This document shows positions 47,628-57,879 of a DNA stretch of 64,000 nt, piece after piece; position 1 is the first letter of the stretch; each line of letters opens with the position of its first letter. The DNA lies in the NCBI GenBank assembly GCA_917880885.1, contig OU862917.1, positions 30,864,104 to 30,928,103 of the forward strand, written 5' to 3'. Under the pieces are notes generated by a model, which saw nothing but the letters and a program-made list of their open reading frames with translations, was not told the origin of the DNA and did not search any database. The stretch comes from Limnephilus marmoratus. Lineage: Eukaryota; Arthropoda; Insecta; Trichoptera; Limnephilidae. The position numbers and the translations under genes are program-made.

Positions 47628-48221
47628 TTACTGATCTAAGACAATGGTAAGATTATCACAATATGTAGTTATAAAACAAAGTACAACTGTAGACTTGTGA
47701 TGCCCTGAAAGAAGTTTCATTATTGAAGTTTACTTCGAATGGAAGATTATTTTTTAATGAGTTTTTAATTTTACAATATTTTATTTTACTTTAATCTTAC
47801 AAAACTGATCAGTTTTATTGTAAGAAATCTCTCATTTTTTTCTATTTATTTGCTAACAATAATATGATTAAATATTAGATATTTTGGTGTGTAATACATA
47901 TTAATTACTTAAAAGTGTAACTTAATTTAACAATAAAATACTTAACTAATTATTATGAGCATAATGTACGATAATTATTATTAATATACAAAGTCGCAGT
48001 TTTACTTTATTACAATTCGTTATGCAACACAAAAAAAAACAGAAAGGAAAAATGTTTAATAACATTTTTTAGTAACAAAAAACTTGGAATTTGCGAGTTC
48101 CCTCTAAGAAGTTCCCTAAGTTCTCGAATCTCTTGCCCATTTTGCATATGGCGGCCGTCGAAACCGGAAGACCGGCCAATTTACGCGACTTATCCATCCA
48201 GTTATATTATATACATCTATG

Positions 48222-48656
48222 GTTAGTTTACGTACAACAATGTTCCTGCGATGCTCTTTCTGGTCAGAAGACCCCCTGTACCACTAAGTGTTGCCAACCC
48301 TCAAAAAACTAAAAACCTCCGCCCGTTGTGGTCACAGTGCACTTGCTTTCAGGATATGCCTCGTAGTATCTACTAAATTGAAAAAAAAAAACAATTTTAC
48401 TTATTCCAATGACCGTGATTTCCGTTTTCCCACTAGAAAGAAGTATTTAGTCAATAAAAGTAACATATTAAATAAAAATGGATAAATTTATCCAAGACAC
48501 TAATCTAGGTAGAGTAAGTATTTTGTGGTATTTAGTTCGAGCGGACTTGCAATCGTACATAAATATCGCAGCGAATAAAAAATGCGTTAAGAAAATGAAG
48601 ATAATGTTGTAGTTCTTAGTCGAAGTATGATAAAATTAAACATGGTCGGATCTGAT
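48222..48656. other. No gene seen
   Basis: AT-rich flank of the P-family element. Confidence 0.4.
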
Positions 48657-48732
48657 AGGATCACATTCGCTCAACGGTAGAGCTCCACTCGGCAAGGTTA
48701 AGGTCCTTAGTTCGATTTCTAGGTGTGACCTA
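48657..48732 (+). other. Degenerate tRNA-like sequence
   Basis: A D-arm (GCTCAACGGTAGAGC), a B-box-like AGTTCGATTTC and approximately pairing ends (AGGATCACA/TGTGACCT) suggest a tRNA pseudogene or SINE head. The anticodon and TPsiC stems do not pair well, so I do not call a functional tRNA. Confidence 0.4.
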
Positions 48733-48734
48733 TC

Positions 48735-50652
48735 TTTTTCTGATTTTGAATTGAAACTATACAATGGAATAAAGTAAGGGACACAAATAAAAACAAATAA
48801 AAAAATAAAAAAACAGTTTGAAAAAAGCTATTAGTAAATAGTTGTACGAATCTGCTAAATCTGTATAATGATTCAAGAAGCTGAGTTACTCTTTAATACG
48901 CGTAACCGGTACCTATAAGATGGATTATAATTCATTTAGCTTAAATAAGGTTTTGTTGGCGATAAGCGAAACAAATATGCAGCACAATTTAACCAAGACT
49001 CCCGCCAAGATGAACCTTATTTGCCGTGTTACGTGCTGCACAGAAACAGACTAGTGAACACCCAGAGAAGAAGAAAAGCCAGGAAAATTAAATTGCCATA
49101 GCAATTCCGCCTGAATGCGACTGCAGCGATCAATTCCCCACTGCAAGAAGTGCGCCCATTACTGGGACATTGTGATAAAAGGTGTTAGAAATTGCAAAGT
49201 CGACTCGTGTTGGAAAATAAGAAGAAGTTGCCGGAATCACGGAGTCTTTTCAATATATCTTTGTAGCGAACACGTCTGCAATGAGTGCTAAAGGACCTAT
49301 GACCCGGGAAGGAACTGAATGGAAAAGAATTACCTGTCGCTTGAGAATGAAGTACGATTTGAAGCTAAGAGTTTTAATCTTTAAAAATTATTTAATCTGT
49401 ATTTTGAAAAGGTTTTTTAATGCGTTCATTAGAAAAAAATGTATAAAACGTAATATTTAGTACATTACCGATTATACGAACACGGAAATTTAATGCGTGA
49501 CTTGTCAAATACCATATAATTTAGGGTGAGATTTCAGAAATTTATAGTTTGTGGTTTGGCGTCTGTACTGTTGAAGAAAACCTTCGAAGACATAATGATA
49601 AAAGATATTATATTTTTGAAAATGCTCACAAAATAAAAATAAATGATTTTTTTACAAAATCTCCTAACACACACAATAAAACAAATTTATCATACGAAAG
49701 GGGAACGTAATAATGTGTGGCGTAGAAGATTACGGGAACTCACCGAAAATCATTAAAAATATTAATTGTGATCCCATAAAATTTAAAACGTTGTTTCAAA
49801 GCAATAATTTGTTTTGCTACACCTTATTCAAACATACATTACATTAACAAACATACATTACGCAACAAATTGTGTACAATTTTAGGCGCCCTTTATATTT
49901 GATAATAGCAAGTATTTTTATTGACTTTTTAGTGTATTAATCACTATTCAGATTTATTTAATATTTTCATAACATTTTTTTAAATATTATAAGTAAATTA
50001 TTTTGCATGTGTGTACATATTATATCTCCATGTAGGCGCATTTATAAAAAAGCAAAATGTAGTGAAATAAAATTAATTTGTTCTAAATTCATATATTCAA
50101 CCAAAATCTTTTTTAGATTTTCATTTAGGGAGAAAGATATAGCGAAATAAGACTGGAATTTGGCACGTCTTTGCCGCATTTTAACCGCTTCATCAAGGTA
50201 ATATTTTATGAAAATATGCATGCATGACGAATTGCTTTAAATCTCGGCTTAGTTCGTTAGTGTCTCCACCCCTCGAGCCTCGGAGGGAGGTAATAGATTC
50301 GCTAAGATTTAGGTGCGCGGTAAATTAGAATTAACACGCATGCTAATAATTCAGATGTGAATTATTTTATTGCCTTTCCAACGCCGAATAGACGCAAGCT
50401 GTTCTGAAGATATGCGTATTAAGGGGATGTTTTGTAAACTATTGGTTAAACAATTTATACATAGGGAAATGCAAAAGTTTTACAGACGATAAAAGGTTGA
50501 ACTTACAATTTTGCAGTATGTGTTTATGTTTCCTGTTCTTCTTCTGATGGATTATGGTAATTCTGGATCCAGGAATCTGCATCTCCAAAAACTTTCGAAA
50601 TTACGCTTGATCAGTCACAAACGGATTAAGAATTGCGAGGAGGTCAACCTAC
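48735..50652. other. No gene seen
   Basis: AT-rich sequence up to the target site of the LTR retrotransposon. No feature is recognised. Confidence 0.4.
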
Positions 50653-50656
50653 TAGT

Positions 50657-51355
50657 TGTTACGTTACGGAATTGTTTCCCGTGCGAGCTAATAGCGAATT
50701 GACCCCTTGCACAGGCCCTCCGCCCCTCTCCCCGCACCGCGCGGCGCCCGTGCCAAGCGCCGAGCGGCTCCCCGCTTCCATTCCTTCGCCGGCCTTCGGC
50801 AGAATAACTGTGTTCCCCGTGATTCGCGCTAGGCGCTCTCCGTAAACGCTCACGATGTTTTACTTTAATTGTGTATTGTGCTTAAAGAGGCTTACGCCTA
50901 CCCAGAATCCTGTCTGCCGACCGCCTATCTCCTGCTTGTGAGTACCAATGAACCTTGCTACCCCTCTGTGTGCTAAGAACTGACATTTAAATTCACTAAA
51001 CACGTGTAGAGAGAGTTGAGAGAAGCTCCCCCCGTTATGATAGAATTAATTAGAGATAGCCAAATACTCATGTGTGTAGTGCCGATGCTGGCCTTTTGTA
51101 GAACCCTGTTCACCTTTAATTGAATAAAACCCTTTTTCATGCATAACAACTGTGTTCTGATTGAGGAAGGAGACCTGGAGATTTTGAGGAAAGGAAGGGG
51201 AGTAGGAATTAACAAGCGAACCACAGACACTCGCCCTGGGTTTAAGAGGGACCTTGCTCGCGCCGGCTGTGCAGAGCTAGCCGCCGGCTTGTTTATTGCA
51301 TGTCCTTTCCAGGTTTTGGGTTTAGCGTTGGCCGCAAGTAGCGCCAATGCTAGCA
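50657..51355 (+). repeat. 5' LTR (699 bp)
   Basis: It runs TG...CA. By eye it differs from the 3' LTR by a 4-nt indel (about 50955) and two substitutions (G at 50972, A at 51139). A GC- and CpG-rich block (about 50710-50830) stands out against the AT-rich surroundings and probably contains promoter elements. AATAAA at 51123-51128 is the likely poly(A) signal, placing the R/U5 border shortly after it. The upstream flank is TAGT. Confidence 0.95.
51123..51128 (+). promoter_or_regulatory. Poly(A) signal in 5' LTR
   Basis: AATAAA, followed by a GT-rich stretch (TGTGTTCTG). The matching site in the 3' LTR is 61850-61855, which is the one expected to end the genomic transcript. Confidence 0.7.
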
Positions 51356-51433
51356 CTGGGCCCAACGTGGTGCTTTTTTTTTGCGTTTTAATGCTAGCAC
51401 TGTCGCCCGACGTGTGGCATTTTTTTTTTCCTC
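51346..51433 (+). repeat. Tandem duplication of LTR end plus primer site (44-nt period)
   Basis: The unit AATGCTAGCACTG + (C)CC(A/G)ACGTG + T-run occurs twice (51346-51389, 51390-51433). The second unit carries TGTCGCCCGACGTGTGGC (51401-51418), which matches the expected tRNA-Lys complement at 15 of 18 positions. The element therefore has two candidate primer sites, the second preceded by a copy of the LTR terminus. Confidence 0.75.
51357..51373 (+). promoter_or_regulatory. Primer binding site, tRNA-Lys-like
   Basis: TGGGCCCAACGTGGTGC starts one base after the 5' LTR. It equals the complement of an insect tRNA-Lys(CTT) 3' end except for one missing C after TGG and one G-to-T change. tRNA-Lys priming is known in gypsy-type elements. 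Confidence 0.7.
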
Positions 51434-52339
51434 CCTCTTCACGGTCCCACAGTCTCGTTCTTCAATCAGCAATTGTTTAAACTTTATAATGTATAATGTT
51501 TTGTCTTGTTACTCCCAATTTGTCTAGCATTTCCATCAAGAACCCCGGCGCGATTGTAACTTCGAATTGCAATTTAAATTATCACGGGCACGATTCCTTC
51601 ATTTTCGAGTCGTCACTCGACAAAACATTATCACCGGTATTCCTACGTAAAGTGCTCAACCAAGAAAGTTGCCGTCGTGAATAATATAGTGTTTACAAGT
51701 GTCGACCGACTAAATTTGCTAGTTTCAAATACAAGATTAATAGTGGAAATGTACACAAATATTTAAAACAAAGTTATTCAACAATTAAAATCCTGTATAT
51801 GATAAACCAATTACCCGCTTCGTTTCCCGAAAGTTAATTAACCAGTTTTTATTAATAAACTTATTCCGCAGAGTGCTGGTCTGTATTTGATATCGACATA
51901 TTCTGCGAATAGGGGACTATTTCGCAAAATACTGGCCTGTATATATAACGGCATATTTTGCAGCTTAAGGGAAACAAGTGGATTAAATTCTTTCTACCTT
52001 TTGACAATTGAGCATTTTTCTAATTTTGCCGCCTGTTTCATCATTTAGCTTTTTTTTCTTTCGTAAGAAACAGACGACATAATTTGAAAGACTTTCGGTT
52101 CGCGTTGACGTCGATTCCTCGAGTCAGGCATTACATTACGTATGCACATTTCTGCATATAACTTGTTATGACAAAAGGAAGTCGGCGGATAAATACCAAT
52201 AATTGGTGATGCTCAAATCAGGCTACAGTCTAGCCACGTAAATAAAGAAACGATTCCCCAAGACATTGTTGAATTTTCAAACAAATACTTCCACGAAAAC
52301 TTGTATAAAAGAAAAAATATTTCCTTCTTTTTCTGAAGA

Positions 52340-53392
52340 ACCCCCCTTTGGAAAGGAAATGGAAATATTCTAAAAACATGTTCGTTTAAGGCGAACCTCG
52401 TTTCCGTTTTTCATTTCCGGACTTTTGCAAATTTGCAAACATTTTTCAAAAACATCGGAATAAATTCTTAAAACGTGTTTCATTAAGGTGAATCCCGGCT
52501 AGTGAAATTTTCATATCCGGACTTTGAAAATTTTCAAGAAATTTCCAAAACATCTGGATTTTTTCACAAAATCACGTTTTTTAAGGGAAACCGCTGCCCA
52601 ATTTTTTCTCGTTTTCGGACTTTGAAAAATTTTCAAGAAATTCCCAAAACATCTGGATTTTTTCACAAAAATCACGTTTTTTAAGGGAAACCGCTGCCCA
52701 AATTTTTCTCGTTTTTGGACTTTGAAAAATTTTCAACAAATTTCCAAAACATCTGGATTTTTTCACAAAATCACGTTTTTTAAGGGAAACCGCTGCCCAA
52801 TTTTTTTTCATTTTATGGACTTTGAAAATTTTCAAAACATCTGGTTTTTTTTTACAAAATCACGTTTTTTAAGGGAAACCGCTGCCCAATTTTTTCTCGT
52901 TTTCGGACTTCGAAAAATTTTCAAGAAATTCCCAAAACATCTGGATTTTTTCACAAAATCACGTTTTTTAAGGGAAACCGCTGCCCAAATTTTTCTCGTT
53001 TTTGGACTTTGAAAATTTTCAACAAATTTTCAAAACATCTGGATTTTTTCTCAAAATCACGTTTTTTGAGGGGAACCTCTGCGCAAATTTTTCTCGTTTT
53101 GGGACTTTGAAAAATTTTCAACAAATTTTCAAAACATCTGGATTTTTTCTCAAAATCACGTTTTTTTGAGGGGAACCTCTGCGCAAATTTTTCTCGTTTT
53201 TGGACTTTGAAAAATTTTCAACAAATTTTCAAAACATCTGGATTTTTTCTCAAAATCACGTTTTTTGAGGGGAACCTCTGCGCAAATTTTTCTCGTTTTT
53301 GGACTTTGAAAAATTTTCAACAAATTTTCAAAACATCTGGATTTTTTCTCAAAATCACGTTTTTTGAGGGGAACCCCTGCCCAAATTTTCAA
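52340..53392 (+). repeat. Leader tandem array, 99-100-bp unit, about 11 copies
   Basis: Nine well-preserved units are phased by the motif CATCTGG at 52551, 52650, 52750, 52838, 52938, 53036, 53135, 53235 and 53334. About two decayed units precede them. Each unit holds GGACTTTGAAAA, TTTTCAA(C/G)AAAT, CAAAACATCTGGATTTTTTC, AAAATCACGTTTTTT and GGGGAACC or GGGAAACC. The last four units share GAGGGGAACCTCTGCGC, so the array has two subfamilies. It lies in the untranslated leader between the primer site and gag. Open frames through it are repeat artefacts. Confidence 0.92.
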
Positions 53393-53556
53393 ATAAACCA
53401 AACACTTATAAAAAACAACGCGTAGTTTTTTTTTTTCAAAACTTGTTTTGTAAAAAATACGCTCCAGTGGTCAGTCTCTGCCCAATTTCTCTCCAATTGC
53501 GAGTGTAGTTCTCACTTTTTCCAACATAAGGTCACTCTGACACGATCTTATATACC

Positions 53557-54648
53557 ATGGAAGTCCCTCAAGTCACGCTGGGTATAATCCCACACATTTT
53601 TACTTCAAGAAAGGAAGAACTACTACAGGCCCTGAGAAATAGAAAGATTTCTCCTCGGAATAAATCCAAAAAATGCCTTACTCTATATGCTTCTTTCTAC
53701 AACAAAAAATACATCAGGAGGTTGCAATTTCAACCGGAAGTCACCTCGGAAATCATCACTACCCCCCTCACAGTCTCCGAAGCAAAACCCTTGGTGGTGC
53801 AAGCCCAGGAACCAACAAAAATATACGATCTGACAACCTGGAAAACGAAATACAACGGACTCACGGATGTGGAGGATTTCATCAACAGAATAGAAGAAAC
53901 AGCTCAAGTCAGAGGAATTCCCGAAAATATCCTACACAGAAATTTCATAGACCTCATCGCTCCTGAAATGCTTACCTGGCACAGGATACATAAGAGAAAA
54001 ACAAACTCATAGAAGGAACTCAGGGCGGCACTTTTAACAAGTTTCGGAGAAAAAAAGGCCCAACATAGAATCAGGCTATCCTTACTCGCTATCAAGCAGC
54101 ACTCCGGAGAGCCTGTCGCTAGATTCACGCAGAGGGCAGAGGCCATCAATATTAAGCTTGCCCAACCCGTTCCTGAAGTGGAACTCCTCCCAGTTTTGAT
54201 CGACGGTCTCCTGCCCAGATACGAAAACATCATAACTTCCCAGAAAATTTCCACGCTGGAGCAACTTAAAGATGTCTGCCAGCTACTGGAGGCATACCAG
54301 GATCGAAAGAGGGACGAAAGGTTCCCCAAGGAAAACTTTCACCCCAGCACTTCGTCCGGCATAAAACCAGAGCACAACGAAAAGAAATCCTGCTCTTTTT
54401 GCCACAAGGTTGGTCACTCCCAAGCCTCCTGCTTCAAGCAAGCTAAACTTTTATCTTCAAGAGACCCCCATTCTAACAAAAGACGATCCGTTGATCGTTC
54501 TCCAAGAAGAGACGAAGGGAGGAAGTTTGGTAAGAGACCACGCCAAGACAATACTGAGACACCCATCCCGGACCTCAGATTCATCAAACCCCCTACAGAC
54601 TTCTCCAGACCCCCGCCCAATTGGACAGCCAAGAGGACAAAAAACTAG
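53557..54648 (+). pseudogene. gag: gag, with one in-frame stop
   Basis: The ATG sits in a good context (ACCATGG). The frame runs 363 codons to TAG at 54646-54648, but TAG also interrupts codon 152 (54010-54012). The position corresponds to a conserved Trp in gypsy Gag proteins, consistent with a TGG-to-TAG change. The middle part is the capsid-like region (the KELRAALLTSFGEKKAQHRI stretch). Near the C-terminus a single zinc knuckle C-X2-C-X4-H-X4-C (residues 279-292, 54391-54432) is followed by a basic tail rich in Arg and Lys. Gag would form the particle and bind the RNA. The last codons contain the frameshift site into pol. Confidence 0.9.
54639..54645 (+). promoter_or_regulatory. Programmed -1 frameshift site A_AAA_AAC between gag and pol
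   Basis: In the gag frame the sequence reads A AAA AAC immediately before the gag TAG, a classic slippery heptamer. Pol is open in the -1 frame and has no ATG near its start. Six nt downstream, CCAACCA (54652-54658) can pair with TGGTTGG (54699-54705), giving a 7-bp stem with a long loop that may form a pseudoknot. Confidence 0.85.
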
Positions 54649-57600
54649 AACCCAACCACCCGGGCCATCCTCCCCATAGGCCGAAGGAATGGTCGGAATG
54701 GTTGGAACACGTCAACTTCTTCAAACAGGCCTTACCCCTCTCTACAGTTTGCTGCAAACAGGCAATAGACGGTAGACCCTTCGCGCATTTTTCTATAAAC
54801 AATGTGGTTTTTTCTGGTCTCCTCGACAGCGGCGCGTCTGTCAGCTGTCTGGGCGACAACGCTCACACCTTATTCACAAACTGTGGTTTTAAAATGGAAG
54901 AACATTCTTCACATGTCACCACGGCAGACAACGCTTCACAACGTGTCATTGGTTCTCTCACCCTGCCGATCAATTGCGACACAAAAACAGTTCGGATCAA
55001 ATTTCTGGTTATACCTACAATCTCACAAAAATTTATCCTGGGAGTGGACTTTTGGATGGCTTTCAAAATTGCTCCACAGTTGTTTAACAACCCCTCCGTC
55101 CCTCCCCAAGTGAACGAAATCCGTACAGTAATACCGTACGAAAATTTGAACCCCCTACAAACAAATCAGTTGGATCAGATGATCAACAAGTTTGAATCAA
55201 TCTCCTTCGAAAGGTGCGGTTTAGGCTTAACCAACTTAGTAGAACACCACATAAAAACAACAGGCCCCCCAATCAAACAAAGGTATTATAACCTCGCTCC
55301 ACAAAAATTAAAAATTCTAAAAAAAGAATTGGACGATATGTTAAGAATGGGAGTGGTGGTACCCAGCCGCAGTGCATGGACCAACCCCACCTTAATAGTT
55401 TCAAAGAAAGAAGACGGCTCGGCCCGTTTCTGCCTCGATAGCAGACGCCTCAACGCATGTACAGTGTCAGACGCCTACCCCCTCCCCTTGGTCAACTCCA
55501 TCCTCGACAGACTTCGAAACGCTAAATACATCTCATCTATAGATTTGAGCAAAGCTTTCTGGCAAATACCCTTGGATCCCAGCTCCTGCGAAAAAACTGC
55601 CTTCGTAGTGCCTGGCAGGGGTATGTTTCACTTTAAAAGGCTACCCTTCGGTTTAAAAACAGCCCAGCGGAGCTACAAAGGCTCATGGATAAATTGTTTG
55701 GCCCAGAGTTCGATAACAACTTATTTTGCTACCTGGATGACTTGATCATCATCAGCGATACTTTTGAAAAACATATACTCATACTAGAAAAGGTTTTTCA
55801 ACAACTCAAACAAGCCGGTTTGACTATCAACCTAAAGAAATCGGAATTCTGCAAACATCGCCTACGATACTTGGGCTTCATAGTAGATGAAGAAGGCCTA
55901 AGAACCGACCCCGCAAAAGTTGCGGCTATGACAAATTTTCCCCGGCCCACGAATGCAAAAGAGGTAAAAGCTTTCCTCGGACTCACCGGTTATTACCGAA
56001 GATTCATTAAAAATTTCTCAACACTCGCGGCGCCGCTCAACAAAATCACGGGCGTCCGTAAAGGTACCAGTAACTTTGCCTGGTCCGCAGAGACCGAGTC
56101 AGCATTCAACTCCCTGAAGGAAGCCCTTCAATCAGCCCCGGTACTGAATTGTCCTGACTTCAACCTCCCCTTTACGATCCACTCGGACGCATCAAACGTC
56201 GGAATCGGAGGAGTCCTCACTCAGAATTTTACGGACGGCGAACACCCCGTGGCATATTTCTCTCGCACCCTAAACAAGCACGAAAAAAACTACGGAATCA
56301 CCGAGAGAGAATTATTAGCAGTCATGGAATCCATTCAACATTTCCGCGGATACATTGAGGGCAGTAAGTTTACCGTGATTACAGACCATAGCAGCCTAAA
56401 GTGGCTGATCTCGCTAGACAATCCCTCTGGAAGATTGGCTCGCTGGTCGTCCCGCCTATCCCAATATACCTTCGACGTCATCCACCGTAAAGGTGCAGAT
56501 AATATCGTCCCGGATGCCCTTTCTAGAATCGAGATTGCAATACTAAATGCCGAATTATCCAATTCTAGTCTCCCCACAAAAGATTTATGGTATCAAAAAA
56601 TCTTCCAAGGATGCAGTAACAACCCACAAAAGTTTCCGAATTTTACAATTAAAAACGGACAATTATACCGCAACTGTAAGCCACCACTGTCAATCTTAGA
56701 GGATTATGCCTGGAAAATGGTAGTCCCTCTCGAAAATAGAGAACAGGTTATTATCAATAACCACAGTGCCGTAGATTCCATACACCCTGGAACCTTTAAA
56801 ACATATAAAAAAATATCTCAAAGATATTATTGGCCTGGTCTATTCAAACAAGTTCGTTCATACATCTCCAAATGCGACATCTGTAAGGCATACAAACACA
56901 GTACGGCACCACCGTCTGGTCTAATGGGCAACCCCAAACGTGCCGATAGACCACTTCAATCCTTCTCAATGGACCTCATCGGACCTTTCCCTAGAAGCTA
57001 CGCCGGTTACATGCATATACTCAGTGTGGTGGATGTCTTTTCCAAATATTGCTGGTTGTTTCCTCTGAAAAGGGCGACCGCAGCAGCAATAACCAATCTA
57101 TTAGAAAAGCATATTTTCATACCCTACGGTATTCCTCGTACTATAATATGCGACAATGGCAAACAATTATAGCTCTAGAATTTAAAGAGTTTTTGTCTAA
57201 ATATGGTATAAAGGATGTATTCTACAATACCCTTTACACCCCACAGAACAACACCGTCGAACGATACAACCAGACCATAAACACGGCTCTGGCAATTCTG
57301 GTTGGCAAGGACCAACGTACATGGTGCAAAAAATTAGACAAAATACAAGCAGCCATGAACAACACGGTGAACCTCGCTACAGGCTATACACCATTTTTTC
57401 TCAAACACGGCATGGAGCAAGTAGTTCACGGTTCATTACACCCCGACATTTGCCTTCCACCCACCCCTTCCTCCACAGCAGACCCCGCAGCAAATTACGC
57501 CCACCGCTTGGAGGAACTCTCCGCTATCTATAGTGAAGTAACAGACGCTCTACTATTGGCCCACCAAAAGAGCGCCGACAGGTATAACCTTCGCAGAAAG

Positions 57601-57879
57601 CACGTCACGTTCAAGGAAGAAGACATCGTTTGGAGAAGAAACAACACTTTGTCGCAAGGTGCGCTGTACTTCTCTGCCAAATTGGCACCTCGCTTTGTAA
57701 AAACGAAAGTTCTAAAAAAGATCTCAGACCTTGTTTATCGATTGTCTGACATCTCTGGTAAACACATCGGAAATTACCATGTGAAAGACATTGTAAAAAT
57801 TGGGAATACGGAATCAGTAAATTCCATCACATCAAGTTCTCAGGCGTTATCAAATTGGCAAAACTCTTGTCATAAGTGA
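54639..57879 (+). pseudogene. pol: pol: protease, reverse transcriptase, RNase H, integrase; two frameshifts
   Basis: Domains in order: aspartic protease with DSGA (54825-54836); reverse transcriptase (about 55200-55800) with the PFGL block and the YLDD catalytic box (55730-55741); RNase H (TIHSDASNVGIGG, about 56170; TERELLAV; ITDHSSLKWL); integrase zinc region (HSAVDSIHPG ... CDICKAYK, about 56760-56896); integrase core D-D-E (Asp 56972, Asp 57152, Glu 57259); and a C-terminal module (LAPRFVKTKVLKK ... YHVKDIVK) related to the GPY/F domain. The frame is lost near 55655-55659, consistent with loss of one A from an A run, and again at about 57165-57180, also consistent with a 1-nt loss. The stop is TGA 57877-57879. 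The copy should not make active Pol. Confidence 0.95.

Larger units (their letters stand above)
46572..48221. mobile_element. Non-autonomous P-family DNA transposon
   Basis: The 1650-bp element has perfect 30-bp terminal inverted repeats (46572-46601 and 48192-48221, beginning CATAGATGTATATAATATAA). It is flanked by an exact 8-bp duplication GTTAGTTT (46564-46571 and 48222-48229). An 8-bp duplication with about 31-bp TIRs that start CAT is the pattern of the P-element superfamily. Imperfect subterminal inverted repeats (CCGGAAATCGACGTCCGCCAT against CCGGTTTCGACGGCCGCCAT) sit just inside. Only a short transposase remnant is left. A Harbinger-like MITE is nested at 47459-47627. The exact TIRs and duplication suggest a fairly recent insertion. 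Confidence 0.92.

Noticed and set aside
50633..50853. Pro-rich frames in the LTRs (also 61370-61584)
   Set aside because: They lie in the GC-rich U3 region, occur identically in both LTRs and resemble no known accessory protein.
51139..51480. 113-codon frame across the 5' LTR end
   Set aside because: It crosses the LTR border and primer site and differs from the 3' LTR version after the terminus; it is not a conserved coding unit.
52340..53392. CRISPR-like array
   Set aside because: Units are contiguous and about 99 bp with no unique spacers, in a eukaryotic retrotransposon leader.
52502..53425. Phe/Lys-rich frames in the leader array
   Set aside because: They follow from a repeat period close to a multiple of three; frames break wherever the unit is 100 nt.
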